Position numbers and translations under genes: made by a program. This document shows positions 51,093-62,040 of a stretch of 64,000 nt of DNA, one piece after another. The notes below the pieces were generated by a model that ran no database searches, was not told the origin of the DNA, and worked only from the letters and a program-made list of their open reading frames with translations. The stretch spans positions 1 to 64,000 of the forward strand of contig JAJJXM010000113.1 in assembly GCA_024516155.1 (NCBI GenBank). The letters run 5' to 3'. The DNA comes from Pyronema omphalodes (taxonomy: Eukaryota; Ascomycota; Pezizomycetes; Pezizales; Pyronemataceae). The stretch's first letter is position 1, and every line of letters begins with the position of its first letter.

Positions 51093-51303
51093 TCGAGTTA
51101 AAGGCGCTGAGTATGCGGCGTAGGGCTGAATTTTGCTGGGTTTGTAGTTTCGAGGCAAGGTCTCTCTGTCGCGTCCACCATATCTCCGCGCCAAAGTCCG
51201 CACGGGTTTGGACGCATGCCTGGAAAATGAGTCGGCTCGCGAGGGGAGACAGACCTGTTTCATATCTTGCTAATCGGCATAGCGCGTTGAGCGTTCTTTG
51301 TGC
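51093..51303 (-). pseudogene. Old LINE-A fragment, upstream part (ORF2, 3' of the RT)
   Basis: Begins with the TSD TCGAGTTAAAGGC and carries the ORF2 stretch LARYETGLSPLA...FQACVQTRADFGAEIWWTRQRDLASKLQ on the minus strand. Together with 30669-32088 it is one LINE-A copy with an RNase H deletion, truncated at 51303. Confidence 0.8.
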
Positions 51304-51945
51304 ATAACCCCCTCTGCAAAGAAGATTTGGGCAGGGGTCGTCAAGAGCGGAGGCATCAACGTCCAGATTGTGCTTGGAAATGGCAATCTTGGACTTACGA
51401 CACCACCGACAAGAAGGGGAGAGAGGCGAGGAGAAGCAGCGAGAAGGCTGAGGAAGAAGGAAGGAGACGGGGAGAGAGGGGAGGAGAAGAGGGGCAGGGC
51501 GGGCCCGGGTGTCTCCAAGGGCAAAGAGTCAGGAGACACCGGCGGAGGAGGTGAGAGAGGAGAGGAGAGTGGGGGCACGGCTGGCCCGGCGGATGTTTAA
51601 CTTTGCTTTGGTTTTGTTTTGCTTTGTGGAGGAAATAAAGGAGCAAACATGGTTAAAAATGGGAGGGGAAGGGAGGAGGAAATGGAGGAGCCCGGCGAGG
51701 CGGCCTCTGTGCAAGCAGGGCACTGGAACAAGAGTCGCGATATGGACAACACACCCCAGGAGTAACAGTGGGGACAGACCCCACAACCACAACGATCAAG
51801 AGGAGGAGGATGGTAGAGGCGGAGACTGGGTTTTTGCTTTTACGTTTCTTTCTTCTTCTCTTTTGTATTTATGTGTCCCTTGTCATAACCTTAAGGTTGC
51901 AAACAAGTAATGAGAAAACAAACAAACAAACAAACCATTCAACGC
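51304..51945 (+). mobile_element. LINE-B copy B5, 5'-truncated, T2 tail
   Basis: Starts inside the LINE-B ORF (SAKKIWAGVVKSGGINVQIVLGNG) and continues to the GPADV end (about 51597), the GTGGAGGAAATAAAGG motif, the 3' UTR as in B3, the stem-loop AACC-TTAA-GGTT (51887-51898) and an (AAAC)n tail. Confidence 0.82.
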
Positions 51946-53484
51946 AACACTGAAAAAATCGAAAAAAACGCCCCGCTGCCTCCACCGCCCACACTATCAC
52001 CCACATCGCCGCCGACTCCACCCCAGTCCCAGCTGGAGTCCAACGCCTCCCCCGTGACACCGACAACTCCCTCTCTACTTCCCTCACCACCGACAGCCTC
52101 GCGACATCCATCGATCAACTTAACGACAATCTCAACACCACCACGGGCATGTTCCGACACGCAGACAGAGCCACGAACGGCAGAGTCTCCCAGGCGTTCC
52201 GATCTATCCACAAATACCAATCCACAATCCGTGCCGTTCACGATCTTCTGTCCCGCATTGCCCCCGCCATACTCCCCCACGAAGACATTTCAGCCCTTCT
52301 TTTCCCGTCGAATCCTCCACCCCCGAGAACTCCACTATCCCCGCTCAACCTCCCCCCAAATCCAACGACCTCCCCTCTATTCATGCACCCTCCCCCGCTG
52401 CCCCCTCCCCCAAGGAACTTGCCTACTGGAAACAACGCTGTCTTGAAGCCGAAAACGAGCTCAAGAAACACAAGATGCCCCTCCCCGTCCACGCCCCCCC
52501 GCCCCGATACGAACCCCTCCACCCCATGGCAAGAAGAAGGACCCGCAACGAAAAGGTTATTCCCCGGTGCTGCCCCCACGCCTCCTAAACAGACCCTAAG
52601 CCTACCAAAGCCCAAAAGAAAGATCCCCCCCCCCCCCCCCCCCAACGACATTATCATCCCATGCCCAGACCCCCATTCCTTCCCAGACAGCTCCAAAATA
52701 GCAGTCAGAGTCGCCGTCAATGACGCCTTGCGCAAAGCAAATGCTCCTGAGAGCGTTTCTATCTCAATGGTGAAGAAGAACATGAAAGGAAATCTTATTT
52801 TGACCCCCCCCCCCCCAAACTACATCCGCTGATATCACCCCCCATCTGCCCCTCATACTTGAAGTCGCCCGCAAAGTGCACCCTGCGTTGCTGCCCCCCC
52901 GAATGAATCGGAAATGGTACAAACTGGCAGTCCATGGAGTACCAACTGATTTGTTCCCAGACTCCGAGGAAGGCATGCAAAGCCTGCAAGCCGAAATCGA
53001 ACGCAATCACTCCGTCCGATTAACCCAACCACCGCGATACATATCTCACCCCGAAAAATGGGCCGGTAAGTCGGCGTCGAGCGTCATGATCGCCCTCAGC
53101 TCCATCAACGACCACAACCCATTGAAGCGCACAAAGGTCGTCGTCCTATTCGAACCACGGAAGGTCACCGAGTTCTTCTCCGCCAGGCCCATCGACCAGT
53201 GCCGTAGGTGCCAAAAGTTTGGCCACCACCATGCAACGTGCGCGGCCGATAATGGCCCTACCTGCGCTATATGCGCCGCCGTACACCCAACGGAATACCA
53301 CTTCTGTGGAGAATGCCCCAAACAGAAGGGCCGGAAGTGCATCCACACCGTTTACAAATGCTCGAACTACATGGCCGCAGGACATGCTGACACCCAACAC
53401 GCAGCATACCGCACGAAATGCCCAGTAAAGATAGGAATAGTGAGAGAGGCATGGCAGAAAAACCCGCCCGGACACCACCTATGA
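51946..53484 (+). pseudogene. LINE-D ORF1 (gag, frameshifted)
   Basis: Pro/Thr-rich N-terminal pieces in two frames (51946-52446 and 52149-52832), then 52876-53484 with RKWYKLAVHGVPTDLFPDSEEGMQSL, closely matching LINE-A ORF1 (ERWYKLAVHGIPTDIYPDTEEGMRLL), and knuckles CRRCQKFGHHHATC, CAICAAVHPTEYHFC, CIHTVYKCSN. The breaks coincide with C runs at 52627-52644 and 52805-52816. Confidence 0.8.
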
Positions 53485-53534
53485 CAACATTCCCGCCGAA
53501 ACCAACCCCATCGCTGTAACCACCAAGACCGCCG

Positions 53535-56500
53535 ATGAATAGACAACATTCATCAGCGGCGACCCTCCGCATCGTGTCCCACTACACAAATCACAGCACC
53601 ACCGCCCTCACGACGCTGCTGAACACAGCAAGCGCTTCCACTGATATCATTCTTGTCCAAGAGGTAAACGTCAAGGACCCTAAATTTGCTATAACTCACC
53701 CCAACTTCATTCTTTTGCTCCCCCCCCGCGGTTACCACAAAGTCAACCGGACCGCCGCTTATGTCTCTCGTTTGAACCCCCACATCAGCGTTACTCCTCG
53801 ACCAGATGTTACCGAAGACCCGGACCTACAAGTCCTCGAGGTCCGCACACCCCTAATACCCCCCTTTTATTGACTTAACATATATAACGAACGTGACCCG
53901 ATCTCCAAACTATACACCCTGCCCCGAGCCCTCACCCCCCTCGTCCTCCCACGTCGATGTGTCATCACGGGTGACCTCAACGCGCACCATCCGTTGTGGG
54001 ATCCCAACACTCGCAGGAGAGCCCGAGCTGTCAAGCTCGTGGAACTGATCGAAACCCACCACTGGAGTCTGGCGAACGTCCCCGACGTCCCGGCCCACCA
54101 GTACAAGGACGGCTCTGGCTCGTCGGTTCTGGACCTAACCCTGACATCCCCCGCGATGACAAGGGAACTCACAAACCGGGCAGTCGACGACGACCTGGCT
54201 ACGGGTCCAGACCACGAGGTCATCCGCTTTCAACTGACATCATCTCCACCCAGACCATACCACCGCTACCCCCCACCACCCCGCGACTCAACTGGCAAAA
54301 AACGGAGTGGGACACCTTTTTCCAGGGAGCTACAAACCCTCGCCGAGGCCAGTCACCCATACTGGACATACCTCAGCGCAAACCCTTCTGCGAGTAACCT
54401 GGACGAATGGGCCGCCCTCCTTCGTGACTCCATTCAAACGGCTGCCCAAAAAGCGACACCCACTCTCACACCAACTCCTTGCTCGAAGAGATGGTGGACG
54501 GAGGAACTACGCACGACACCCCGGAACATGCAGAGCGCAAGAAAGAGGTGGAAATCAACTCGCCTCCCAGTCCATCATGCAGAGTACGAAAGCCTCCGAA
54601 ACACTCATTACCGCGGAGTACGACATGGAAAGGACTCGTTATGGAAAGAATACTTGGCCGCCGCAGCGGGCCCCGATGATTGGGCCGCCTTCAGATACAC
54701 AAACCCCCGACGCGCCCAACTGACCCCCCCAATCAAGACCCAGGTAGGTGGGGTGGATAAGGTACACGTTGATTTCGAAAGCAAAGTAAACGCCTTTCAG
54801 GCGCTTTTCCCACCCCCCCCCCGCTGCCCCTCCGACTCAAATCCCCCCTACGCACCCCATTATCCCCTGGCACACCTTCACCCCCGAAGAAATACGCCAC
54901 GCTATTTACTCCTCCTCCCCCCAAGAAAGCCCGAGGTCCCGACGCGATAACTTTCGCATGCCTAAGGAGAGCCTATGATGCAATACCCCAGGTGTTCGAT
55001 GCACTGTATGCAAGGTTAGGTGACCAAGGATACCACCCGAGGTGCTGGCGCGAAGCAACGACGGTGGTTATCCCGAAACCGAATAAACCCGACTATAGTG
55101 CAGTTAAGGCCTATCGACCCATCGCGTTGCTGAACTGCATGGGAAAAATCTTAGAAAAACTTATGGCGACCCGGCTCAGCCTTATGGTGGAGTCACACAA
55201 CATATTGCATGCAGACCAGATAGGCGGGCGCCCTAAACGCTCGGCTATCGACGCTGCAATGGCCCTAACGCACGAGGTGGAAGCGAATGCGGGGCGCCGC
55301 ATGGTAACCTCCGCGCTATTTTTAGATGTGCGAGGGGCCTTCGACAATGTCTCCTCCGCGCGCCTCCTCACGACGATGCGCACACTGGGCTGCCCAACCG
55401 CAGTTATCTCCTGGTGCTCGACTTTCCTAAGTGATAGGACAACAGCTCTATCATTCGACGGACGAAGAGATATACAGCGACCTATTAGAACGGGCATCCC
55501 CTAAGGTTCCCCGGCGTCGCCCATTCTATTCCTCATCTACCTACGCCCTCTATTCGACAAACTACAAACGACTCACCCCATGTTATGGACCCAAAGCTAC
55601 ATGGACGACATAGCCCTCGTCGCACACGGCCGTACCAGAGAAGAGAATGCCCGCGAACTTGAAGCTGCGGCTCGCACCGCCTTTGAGTGGGCCCAAGCGA
55701 ACGCTGTATCATTCGATGATTCGAAATCGGAGCTGCTGCATTTCCACCGCTCCCGCATTGACACACTCACCAACACCATAACCATACGCCTGCCAAACGG
55801 AACCATTATTACCCCAGGGACGAAAGGAGGACGGACGGACGTAGTTCGGTGGATTGGAATTTATTTTGACAGAAAACTCTCCTTCTCATATCACGTAAAG
55901 ACAAGACTGACGGCCGCCGCTAGGTCCCTCAACGCCCTCCGCAGCCTCGTACGTCACGAAACAGGTTTGTCCCCGTCTGCGACGAGAACACTTCACATAG
56001 AGTGTGTGGTATCTAGGTCCGACTTTGGTTCTAAGATCTGGTGGACGGGGCAAAAAAGCCTCGCCAACATAATACAAACACAACAAAACTCTGCCCTCCG
56101 CCGGATTCTAAACGCTTTCACCTCGACACCGATCATAGCTCTACACAACGAAGCAGCTATCCCCCCGGTTTCAGTCCGCCTACACCACCGCACTCGCAAA
56201 TACGTCCTTCGTCTCCTTTCTCTTCCCCCCAATCACCCCGTCGTCACACGCTGCCCCTCCTCCTTCCCCGTCCCCGATCACTTCCACTCCTCCATCTGCA
56301 GCCCATACGAATATGACTATCAATGGCAGTCACCAGGCACGGCCCCCTCTGGTCTCGTCACTATGCTCCGCTCCATCAGCAAGTGGGTGCTACCCGACGA
56401 CACCGTTGAAATGACATCGCAACCCAAACCCGGGCCATGGGAACGCCCCCGCACCCAAAAAAGCATCACCTCCTTCCCGAAGCCAGAGGCGGCTACCGCA

Positions 56501-57541
56501 CACGCCACACTGCTCCAGACCCTCCGCGCAGACCCCCGCAACATTATCGCATACACTAACGGTTCGCAACTAAACGGAAGAACCGGAGCGGGATATTGCA
56601 TCACCGACGGCCTACCACGCCGAGTGGAAGAACTCATCCCAATGGGCGATACAACAGAAGTATTCGACGCTGAACTTAGAGCGATACACGACTGCCTCAC
56701 GACCTGCCAAAAGACCATCACCCTCAACAAACACACCCGCCGCAAAATACATATATTGACCGACAATCAAGCAGCCATCCTTCGCGCCTCCCGCTCCTCC
56801 TACGGTCCCGGCCAGGAAGTCGCCCTCTCGATCCTCACGATGGTGTCCGCCCTTCGCCGCTCCGGATCGTCCGTAACTCTGCATTGGGTCCCCGGCCACA
56901 CAGACATCCCCGGGAACGACACCGCCGATCTCCTGGCAAAAACAGCCACCTCCATTAACCCTACAGCGCCACCTCCGATTTCACTCTCCTGGATTAGACG
57001 CCAAGTACGAGAGCAGTATATTACCGACTGGGTGGACTGGTACTCTTCATCACAAAAACCCAAGACGTACGACGCCCCCCACCGCAAAAGACTCGATACC
57101 GCATACACTACCGTCCCGCGAAAGATATCGACGGCCATACTGGGACTCCGCACAGGCCATGGCTACTTTTTGGTCTGCCTAGCACACCCTCCCACCGCTA
57201 AATACCCCTCCCGCATCTGTCATTGCCCATTGCACCCCCCACAAACCCCCAAACACCTAATCCTCTCATGCCCAAACTTTAACACACAGCGGACTGAACT
57301 GCGACACACACTTCACATCCCCCGACGACGCCAACAAACCCTCCCCACGATCTTATATACGACTGCCGGCACGAAAGCTCTGTCCACCATGATCTCGGAC
57401 ACCAAGGTGGTGACCGCCGAATGGGCACACGCGAAGTTAAGTAGTCACCCCGCAGAAGAGGACACCCCTGATACACTGATGACTGGCTGGGGGACGCTGC
57501 TGGACCTAACGGACGAGCACGCGGAAACCCACAATAACTAA
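53535..57541 (+). pseudogene. LINE-D ORF2: endonuclease, RT, RNase H, Cys/His (stops and frameshifts)
   Basis: Endonuclease 53535-54260 (LRIVSHYTNHSTTALTTLL, LVQEVNVKDP, a TGA at 53871-53873, GDLNAHHPLWD, GPDHEVIRF); RT 54950-55800 (KAYRPIALLNCMGKILEKLM, FLDVRGAFDNVS, GIP*GSPASPI with CAA to TAA at 55502, YMDD near 55600); RNase H from about 56540 with IIAYTNGSQ, where the first catalytic Asp is Asn; EVFDAELRAIHDCL, ILTDNQAA and GNDTADLLAK are kept; C-terminal CHCPLHPPQTPKHLILSCPNF. From 55580 on, 653 codons are open. Confidence 0.87.
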
Positions 57542-58050
57542 GGAAAAACAAAAAAAATAAATAAATAAATAATAAAAAAAAAGAAAAATAAAAAAATAAA
57601 AATAATATATATGTATATAGAAGACGAGTAGGGCGAGTAGAGGTCGAGTGGAAGCGGGGACGCTGACGGAAGGAGAGGAACGAGGACGGGAGGAAGAGAA
57701 GGCGAGAGGGAGGAGACACAGGGGATGAGGAGCGAGGCAAAGGGGACAGGAGGAGCAACGGGGGGACGAGGAAGGGTTACTTTTCCTGTTTGCTTTTGTT
57801 TCTTTGGAGGAGGTCAAGGGGAACGCGAGATGAGCGGGAAGGCCAAGATGAAAGGCGTGAGAGAAAGGAGATCGGAGACGGTGGCGAGTGAGAGGTGATG
57901 AGGCGAGGAGGTAGAGAAGGAGAAGAGGCGCGGACGGGAGAGAGCAGTGGAGGGGGGTGCGTGGGGGAGAGCAGAGGAGTTGAGGACGCAGACGGAGAGA
58001 GGGGAGAGAGGGGAGGCGAGGGGGCGGGGGCCGGAGGAGATACTTTTTCT
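57542..58050 (+). other. LINE-D 3' region, A-rich then GA-rich, no gene
   Basis: An AAATAAAT/AAAAATA-rich stretch (57547-57620) right after the ORF2 stop looks like a former poly-A tail, followed by about 400 nt of GAGG-rich sequence like that of the LINE-B ORF end. This suggests that LINE-D joined a LINE-B-type 3' end after its own tail. Confidence 0.5.
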
Positions 58051-58321
58051 GTTGTTCTGTTTTTGCTTTGTGGAGGAAATAAAGGCGGAAAAATGGTTAA
58101 AAATGGGAGGGGAAGGGTGGAGGAAATGGGGGATCGACCCGGCGAGGTGGCCTCCGAGCGCACAGGGCTCCTTGGATCTGACGACGCTAGATGAAAAACT
58201 GCACTGCGAGACTTGGGAGACAACACTCCCACCCACATTGACAGCTCTGGGGCTTACCCAGTGGGGACCTGGCATCACCCCCAGGTTCTTAACATTGTAT
58301 TTAATTTGTAGATTCCGCCAT

Positions 58322-58333
58322 AACCTTACGGTT
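58322..58333 (+). promoter_or_regulatory. T1 3'-terminal stem-loop
   Basis: AACC-TTAC-GGTT, 10-15 nt before the (AAATA)n tail of LINE-D. The same in B1 (4310-4321) and B2 (10243-10254), AACC-CTGA-GGTT in B10 (62460-62471), and one stem mismatch in B9 (AACCTTACGATT). Confidence 0.55.
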
Positions 58334-58368
58334 GGATGCGTGTATCAATAAATAAAGAAATAAATAGA

Positions 58369-58689
58369 AGCACGAAGGGCTTCAACCCGTAACTAAGAAA
58401 ACAAAGAAGAAACAACCAGTACCGTGGCTCCGTTCCGATTGCAGGAGCTGAGCGAGGTCATCGAAAGGGAAGCAACCGGTCCAGCGAGCCCTGTAACCCC
58501 CGAGCACCGATCCCCCCCGCAGACTCCGGATTCACCGGGACCAGCACAGATCCCCGAGGACCTAGAATCACCAATGGCCTCCCAACAGGGAACGAGTGGT
58601 ATGACACCACCCTCGGTTGTGATGATAACCGGTTCAGAGACTTTCGCCGCGATCTGTTTACTGCTATGCGGGACGCTATCGAAAAAGAC
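58369..58689 (+). repeat. 320-bp segment X, alternative 5' region of a LINE-B variant (copy 1)
   Basis: AAGCACGAAGGGCTTC... to GCTATCGAAAAAGACG, nearly identical to 62498-62824. In the second copy it runs in frame into the LINE-B ORF (NRFRDFRRDLFTAMRDAIEKDDND). Here it is broken at 58689 where an inverted LINE-B piece begins. There is no ATG in the LINE-B frame before MRDAIEKD; a short open frame from ATG 58424 is in another frame. Confidence 0.65.
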
Positions 58690-59395
58690 GTGTTTTCGCC
58701 GGTCAGAATGTTGAATTTCGTCATCATGACGTCGAATCTGTGGCGCATCTCATCGCTGTTGTTGCGTATGGTGTCATCGAGGGTATTGAAGCGTCGCTGT
58801 GTGTCCCGGTGGATCTGTTGTATCCCCAGGAAGCTTGCTCCTGTGAAAAGCGGTTCATGTTCACAGAACAGGGCGCTCAAGCTGCTATCGTTGTCGTCTT
58901 TTTCGATAGCGTCTCGCATAGCAATAACCAGATCGCGGCGAAATTCTCTGAATCGGTTGTGCTCAGGTGTCGCTTGCTGCTGGTGTGTTGAAGTCGAAGG
59001 AACTGGTGATCCTGCCAAGACCACGCTCTGGAAGGGCTTTCCAGCGAGGTTTCCATCAACTTCATCAACTTTTCCATCTCTTTCATCAAATGTAGGATTA
59101 GATCCATCATGAGGAAGGTCGGCTAGAACATTGTACGCGTTTTCGGACCGTTTCGATCGTCGGGCGTTGTTCTGTCGTTGTTTTGGCGACATTTCGTGAG
59201 GTGGGGTAAGCCAAAACTCGTGAAAACTCTGATTTTGCGACAGAAGTCAACAAAAACAACGTAGAATTCCCTGAAAACTCAGAGAATAACGTAACAGAGT
59301 GCTGCGAATCCGAATCCGATGAGAAAACCGGGGGTTTCGGTGCTCGTTGTTGAGAATGCAGGGGGGGGGGGGTCGCCGTTGCCGGGTGGTGTCGG
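58690..59395 (-). mobile_element. LINE-B copy B6: inverted 5' half
   Basis: Minus-strand 5' leader (5' end near 59395, poly-C run 59360-59371), ATG at 59192 (MSPKQRQNNARRSKRSENAYNV), and the ORF up to ...DVMMTKFNILTGENT, where it meets segment X head-on. The block EHNRFREFRRDLVIAMRDAIEKDDNDSS shows that it is of the same sub-lineage as B11. Confidence 0.78.
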
Positions 59396-61092
59396 CGGGA
59401 ATGGGCGATGAAAGAGATGGAAAAGCTGATGAAGTTGTTGGAAACATCGCTGGAAAGCTCTTCCAGAGCGTGGTCTTGGCAAGATCACCAGTTCCTTCGG
59501 CTTCAACAAAGCAGCAACAGGCGACAACTGAGCACAGCCGGTTCAGTAACTACCGTCGCATAATGGTATCTGCAATTAAAGAGGCAGTCGCAGTTGACGA
59601 CAACTATGCCACCCTAGATCAACTGTTTATAGACAACTACGCCGAATTCACTGGAGCCAGCTTCCTGGGGATACAACAGATCCACCAGGACACACAGCGA
59701 CGCTTCAATACCCTCGATGACACCATACGCAACAACAGCGATGAGATGCGCCACAGATTCGACGTCATGATGACGAACTTCGCCATTCTGACCGGCGAAA
59801 ACACGAAGCTGCGCGCAGCATACGACTCTACACAGGCAGAAACAGCAGCTCTCAAGGCTGCTGTGGACGCCCTGACGAAGAAAATCGACGAACAGCAACA
59901 AGTCATTTCGGCGCGCCCTCACCGAACCTCACGGCCTCTTCCTCAGCGATGGAAGAGATGACTATGCAACTGTCCGTCGTCCAACATGACATTCAGGATG
60001 TCCTGGACGCTGTTCGCAACCCTCCTGGCAAGAGAAAGCGAAGGGGTAGCGACCAGAACACCGAACCCACCTCACCGACAAACAGAAGACCGGTGAACAA
60101 CAAACCGAGAGTGGCATCACCGGTGCGAAGCCTGATGCACTCGAAACATGCGACTACCGCCGCCCAGGACGAGCTTGATGCCCTCAAGCCTATGTCCCCC
60201 CTACCTCTGCTCGCGATCACGTCGACCAAAGCGACACCGGAACCTCACCCTGACAGTTCATCTGTTCAGGACACACCTCTACCCGACGCCCCAAGCACTG
60301 CCCCTGCTGAGTCGAACGGATGGAAGACTGTGGAGGCGAAGGCTACACAGAGGAAGAAGCAGAAAGCGAACGAGACGACACCTACGGCAGCGCCACCCAG
60401 CAAGACCCCTACAACAAAGAATGGTGGCCGGGAAAAGACTACCCACCAACCCAGAACGACAACCTCCTCTGCAAAGAAGACTTGGGCAGAAGTCGTCAAG
60501 AGCGGAGGCATCAACGTCCAGATTGTGCTTGGGAATGGCAATCTTGGACTGACAACACCACCGACAAGAAGGGGAGAGAGGCGAGGCCGAGCAGCGAGAA
60601 GGCTGAGGAAGAAGGAGGGAGAAGGGGAGAGAGGGGAGGAGAAGAGGGGCAGGGCTGGCCCGGGTGTCTCCAAGGGCAAAGAGTCAGGAGACACCAGCGG
60701 AGGAGGTGAGAGAGGAGAGGAGAGTGGGCGCATGGGTGGCCTGGCGGCTGTTTAACTTTGCTTTGGTTTTGTTTAGTTTTGCTTTGTGGGGGAAATAAAG
60801 GCGGGAAAATCGATAAAATGGGAGGGAAGGGGGGAGGAAAGGGAGGCGCCTGGCGAGGCGGCCTCTGCGCAGACAAGTCGCCCGGAACTATTTTTGATGC
60901 GTTCGGACAACAAACCCCCATCAGTCTAAGTGGGGACAGACCCCACGACAATGCAGCGCAGGGAGGAGGAATAGGGCAGAGGGGGAGACAGGGGTTTTTG
61001 CTTTTGCGTTTCCTTTTCTTTCTTTCTTTGTATTTATCTTTCTCTTGTCATAACCTTCGGGTTGCAAATAAGTAATGAATAAACAGACAAAC
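59396..61092 (+). mobile_element. LINE-B copy B7, 5'-truncated, T2 tail
   Basis: Begins inside the ORF (DERDGKADEVVGNIAGKLFQS), so residues about 45-200 are present both here and, inverted, in B6. The ORF is shifted at 59914 (one C lost in GCGCCCCCC). From 59949 to 60755 it is open again to ...GGLAAV. The 3' UTR, stem-loop (61052-61063) and (ACAA)n tail follow. Confidence 0.82.
59949..60755 (+). pseudogene. LINE-B ORF C-terminal part (copy B7)
   Basis: 268 open codons from MEEMTMQLSVVQHDIQDVLDAVRNPP to the Arg/Gly-rich end, separated by a frameshift from the coiled-coil part in 59410-59961. About as well conserved as B3, which suggests the frameshift is recent. Confidence 0.75.
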
Positions 61093-61099
61093 AAAGAAA

Positions 61100-61280
61100 C
61101 CAACGAACAAGCAACGGCGACCCCCCCCCCCCCCCTGCATTCTCAACAACGAGCACCGAAACCCCCGGTTTTCTCATCAGATACGGATTCGCAGCACTCT
61201 GTTACGTTATGCTCTGAATTTTCAGGGAATTCTACGTTGTTTTTGTGTACTCTTGGCGCAAAATCAGAGTTTCGTGACAC
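61100..61280 (+). mobile_element. LINE-B 5' leader fragment (B8)
   Basis: GCAACGGCGA, a poly-C run of about 15, TGCATTCTCAACAACGAGCACCG and on to CAAAATCAGAGTTTCGTGAC: the first 180 nt of LINE-B, cut just where the ORF would begin. Confidence 0.75.
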
Positions 61281-61289
61281 ATGACCCCG

Positions 61290-61534
61290 CCCATGAGACT
61301 GGCACCCTCTTAAGTGGACCTCCTACTTAAGGAGGGATACAAGACAGATTCATTCCCAAACCATGTGTTGAGAATGCTGGAAGACGGAACACAAATCTGT
61401 AAAGACATTTCACTCGGTGACTGCTCCGTGTTGGAAAACAGATTGTATTACCGAGACTGTCTCTATGTCCCCGCACTGGACAAATCACGCCCAAAATTAC
61501 TACAAGATCACCACGACCCGCCCACCACAGGACG
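61290..61534 (+). pseudogene. Ty3/gypsy fragment: linker between RNase H and integrase
   Basis: The plus strand reads FPNHVLRMLEDGTQICKDISLGDCSVLENRLYYRDCLYVPALDKSRPKLLQDHHDPPTTG. It aligns with Gypsy-B at its residues about 808-870 (FPIKVIEMLNNNTRYCKDITLAECTVNNNRLFYRGCLWVP...QQHHDSPTAG). It is cut within the integrase zinc finger by the B9 tail. It belongs to a Gypsy-B-like family not otherwise seen here. Confidence 0.78.
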
Positions 61535-62040
61535 TTTATTTATTTATTTATTTATATATTCATACAGGCATCCAATCGTAAGGTTATGGCGGAATCTACC
61601 AATTAAATACAATGTTAAGAACCTGGGGGTGATGCCAGGTCCCCACTGGGTAAGCCCCAGAGCTGCCACTGTGGGTGGGAGTGTAGTCTCCCAAGTCTCG
61701 CCGTGCAGTTTTTCATCTAGCGTTGTCAGATCCAAGGAGCCCTGTGCGCTCGGAGGCCACCTCGCCGGTTCGATCCCCCCATTTCCTCCACCCTTCCCCT
61801 CCTATTTTCAACCATTTCTCCGCCTTTATTTCCTCCACAAAGCAAAAACAAAACCAAAGCAAAGTTAAACAGCCGCCGGGCCACCTGCGCCCCCACTCTC
61901 CTCTCCTCTCTCAACTCCTCCGCGGGTGTCTCCTGACTCTTTGCCCTTTGAGACACCCGGGCCAGCCCTGCCCCTCTTCTCCTCCCCTCTCTCCCCTTCT
62001 CCCTCCTTCTTCCTCAGCCTTCTCGCAGCCCCGCCTCGCC
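61535..62040 (-). mobile_element. LINE-B copy B9: 3' end only, T1 tail (left arm of palindrome)
   Basis: Minus-strand (AAATA)n tail at 61535-61556, T1 3' UTR, GTGGAGGAAATAAAGGCGG, and the last about 55 codons of the LINE-B ORF, ending abruptly at 62040. Confidence 0.82.

Larger units (their letters stand above)
51946..58368 (+). mobile_element. LINE-D: autonomous-type Tad LINE, decayed, T1 tail
   Basis: Contains ORF1 remnants, ORF2 with all domains, a purine-rich 3' region (57542-58050) and a 3' UTR from GTGGAGGAAATAAAGGCGG (58070-58088) to the stem-loop (58322-58333) and (AAATA)n tail. The last 300 bp match the tail of LINE-B copies B1 and B2 at about 95 percent by eye. Diverged from LINE-A: similar ORF2 motifs but different ORF1 and 3' UTR. 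Confidence 0.85.

Noticed and set aside
58424..58714. 95-codon ORF MAPFRLQELSEV..., with a copy at 62561-62845
   Set aside because: Not in the LINE-B frame and ends differ after the shared segment X. Duplication of the DNA explains the shared start.
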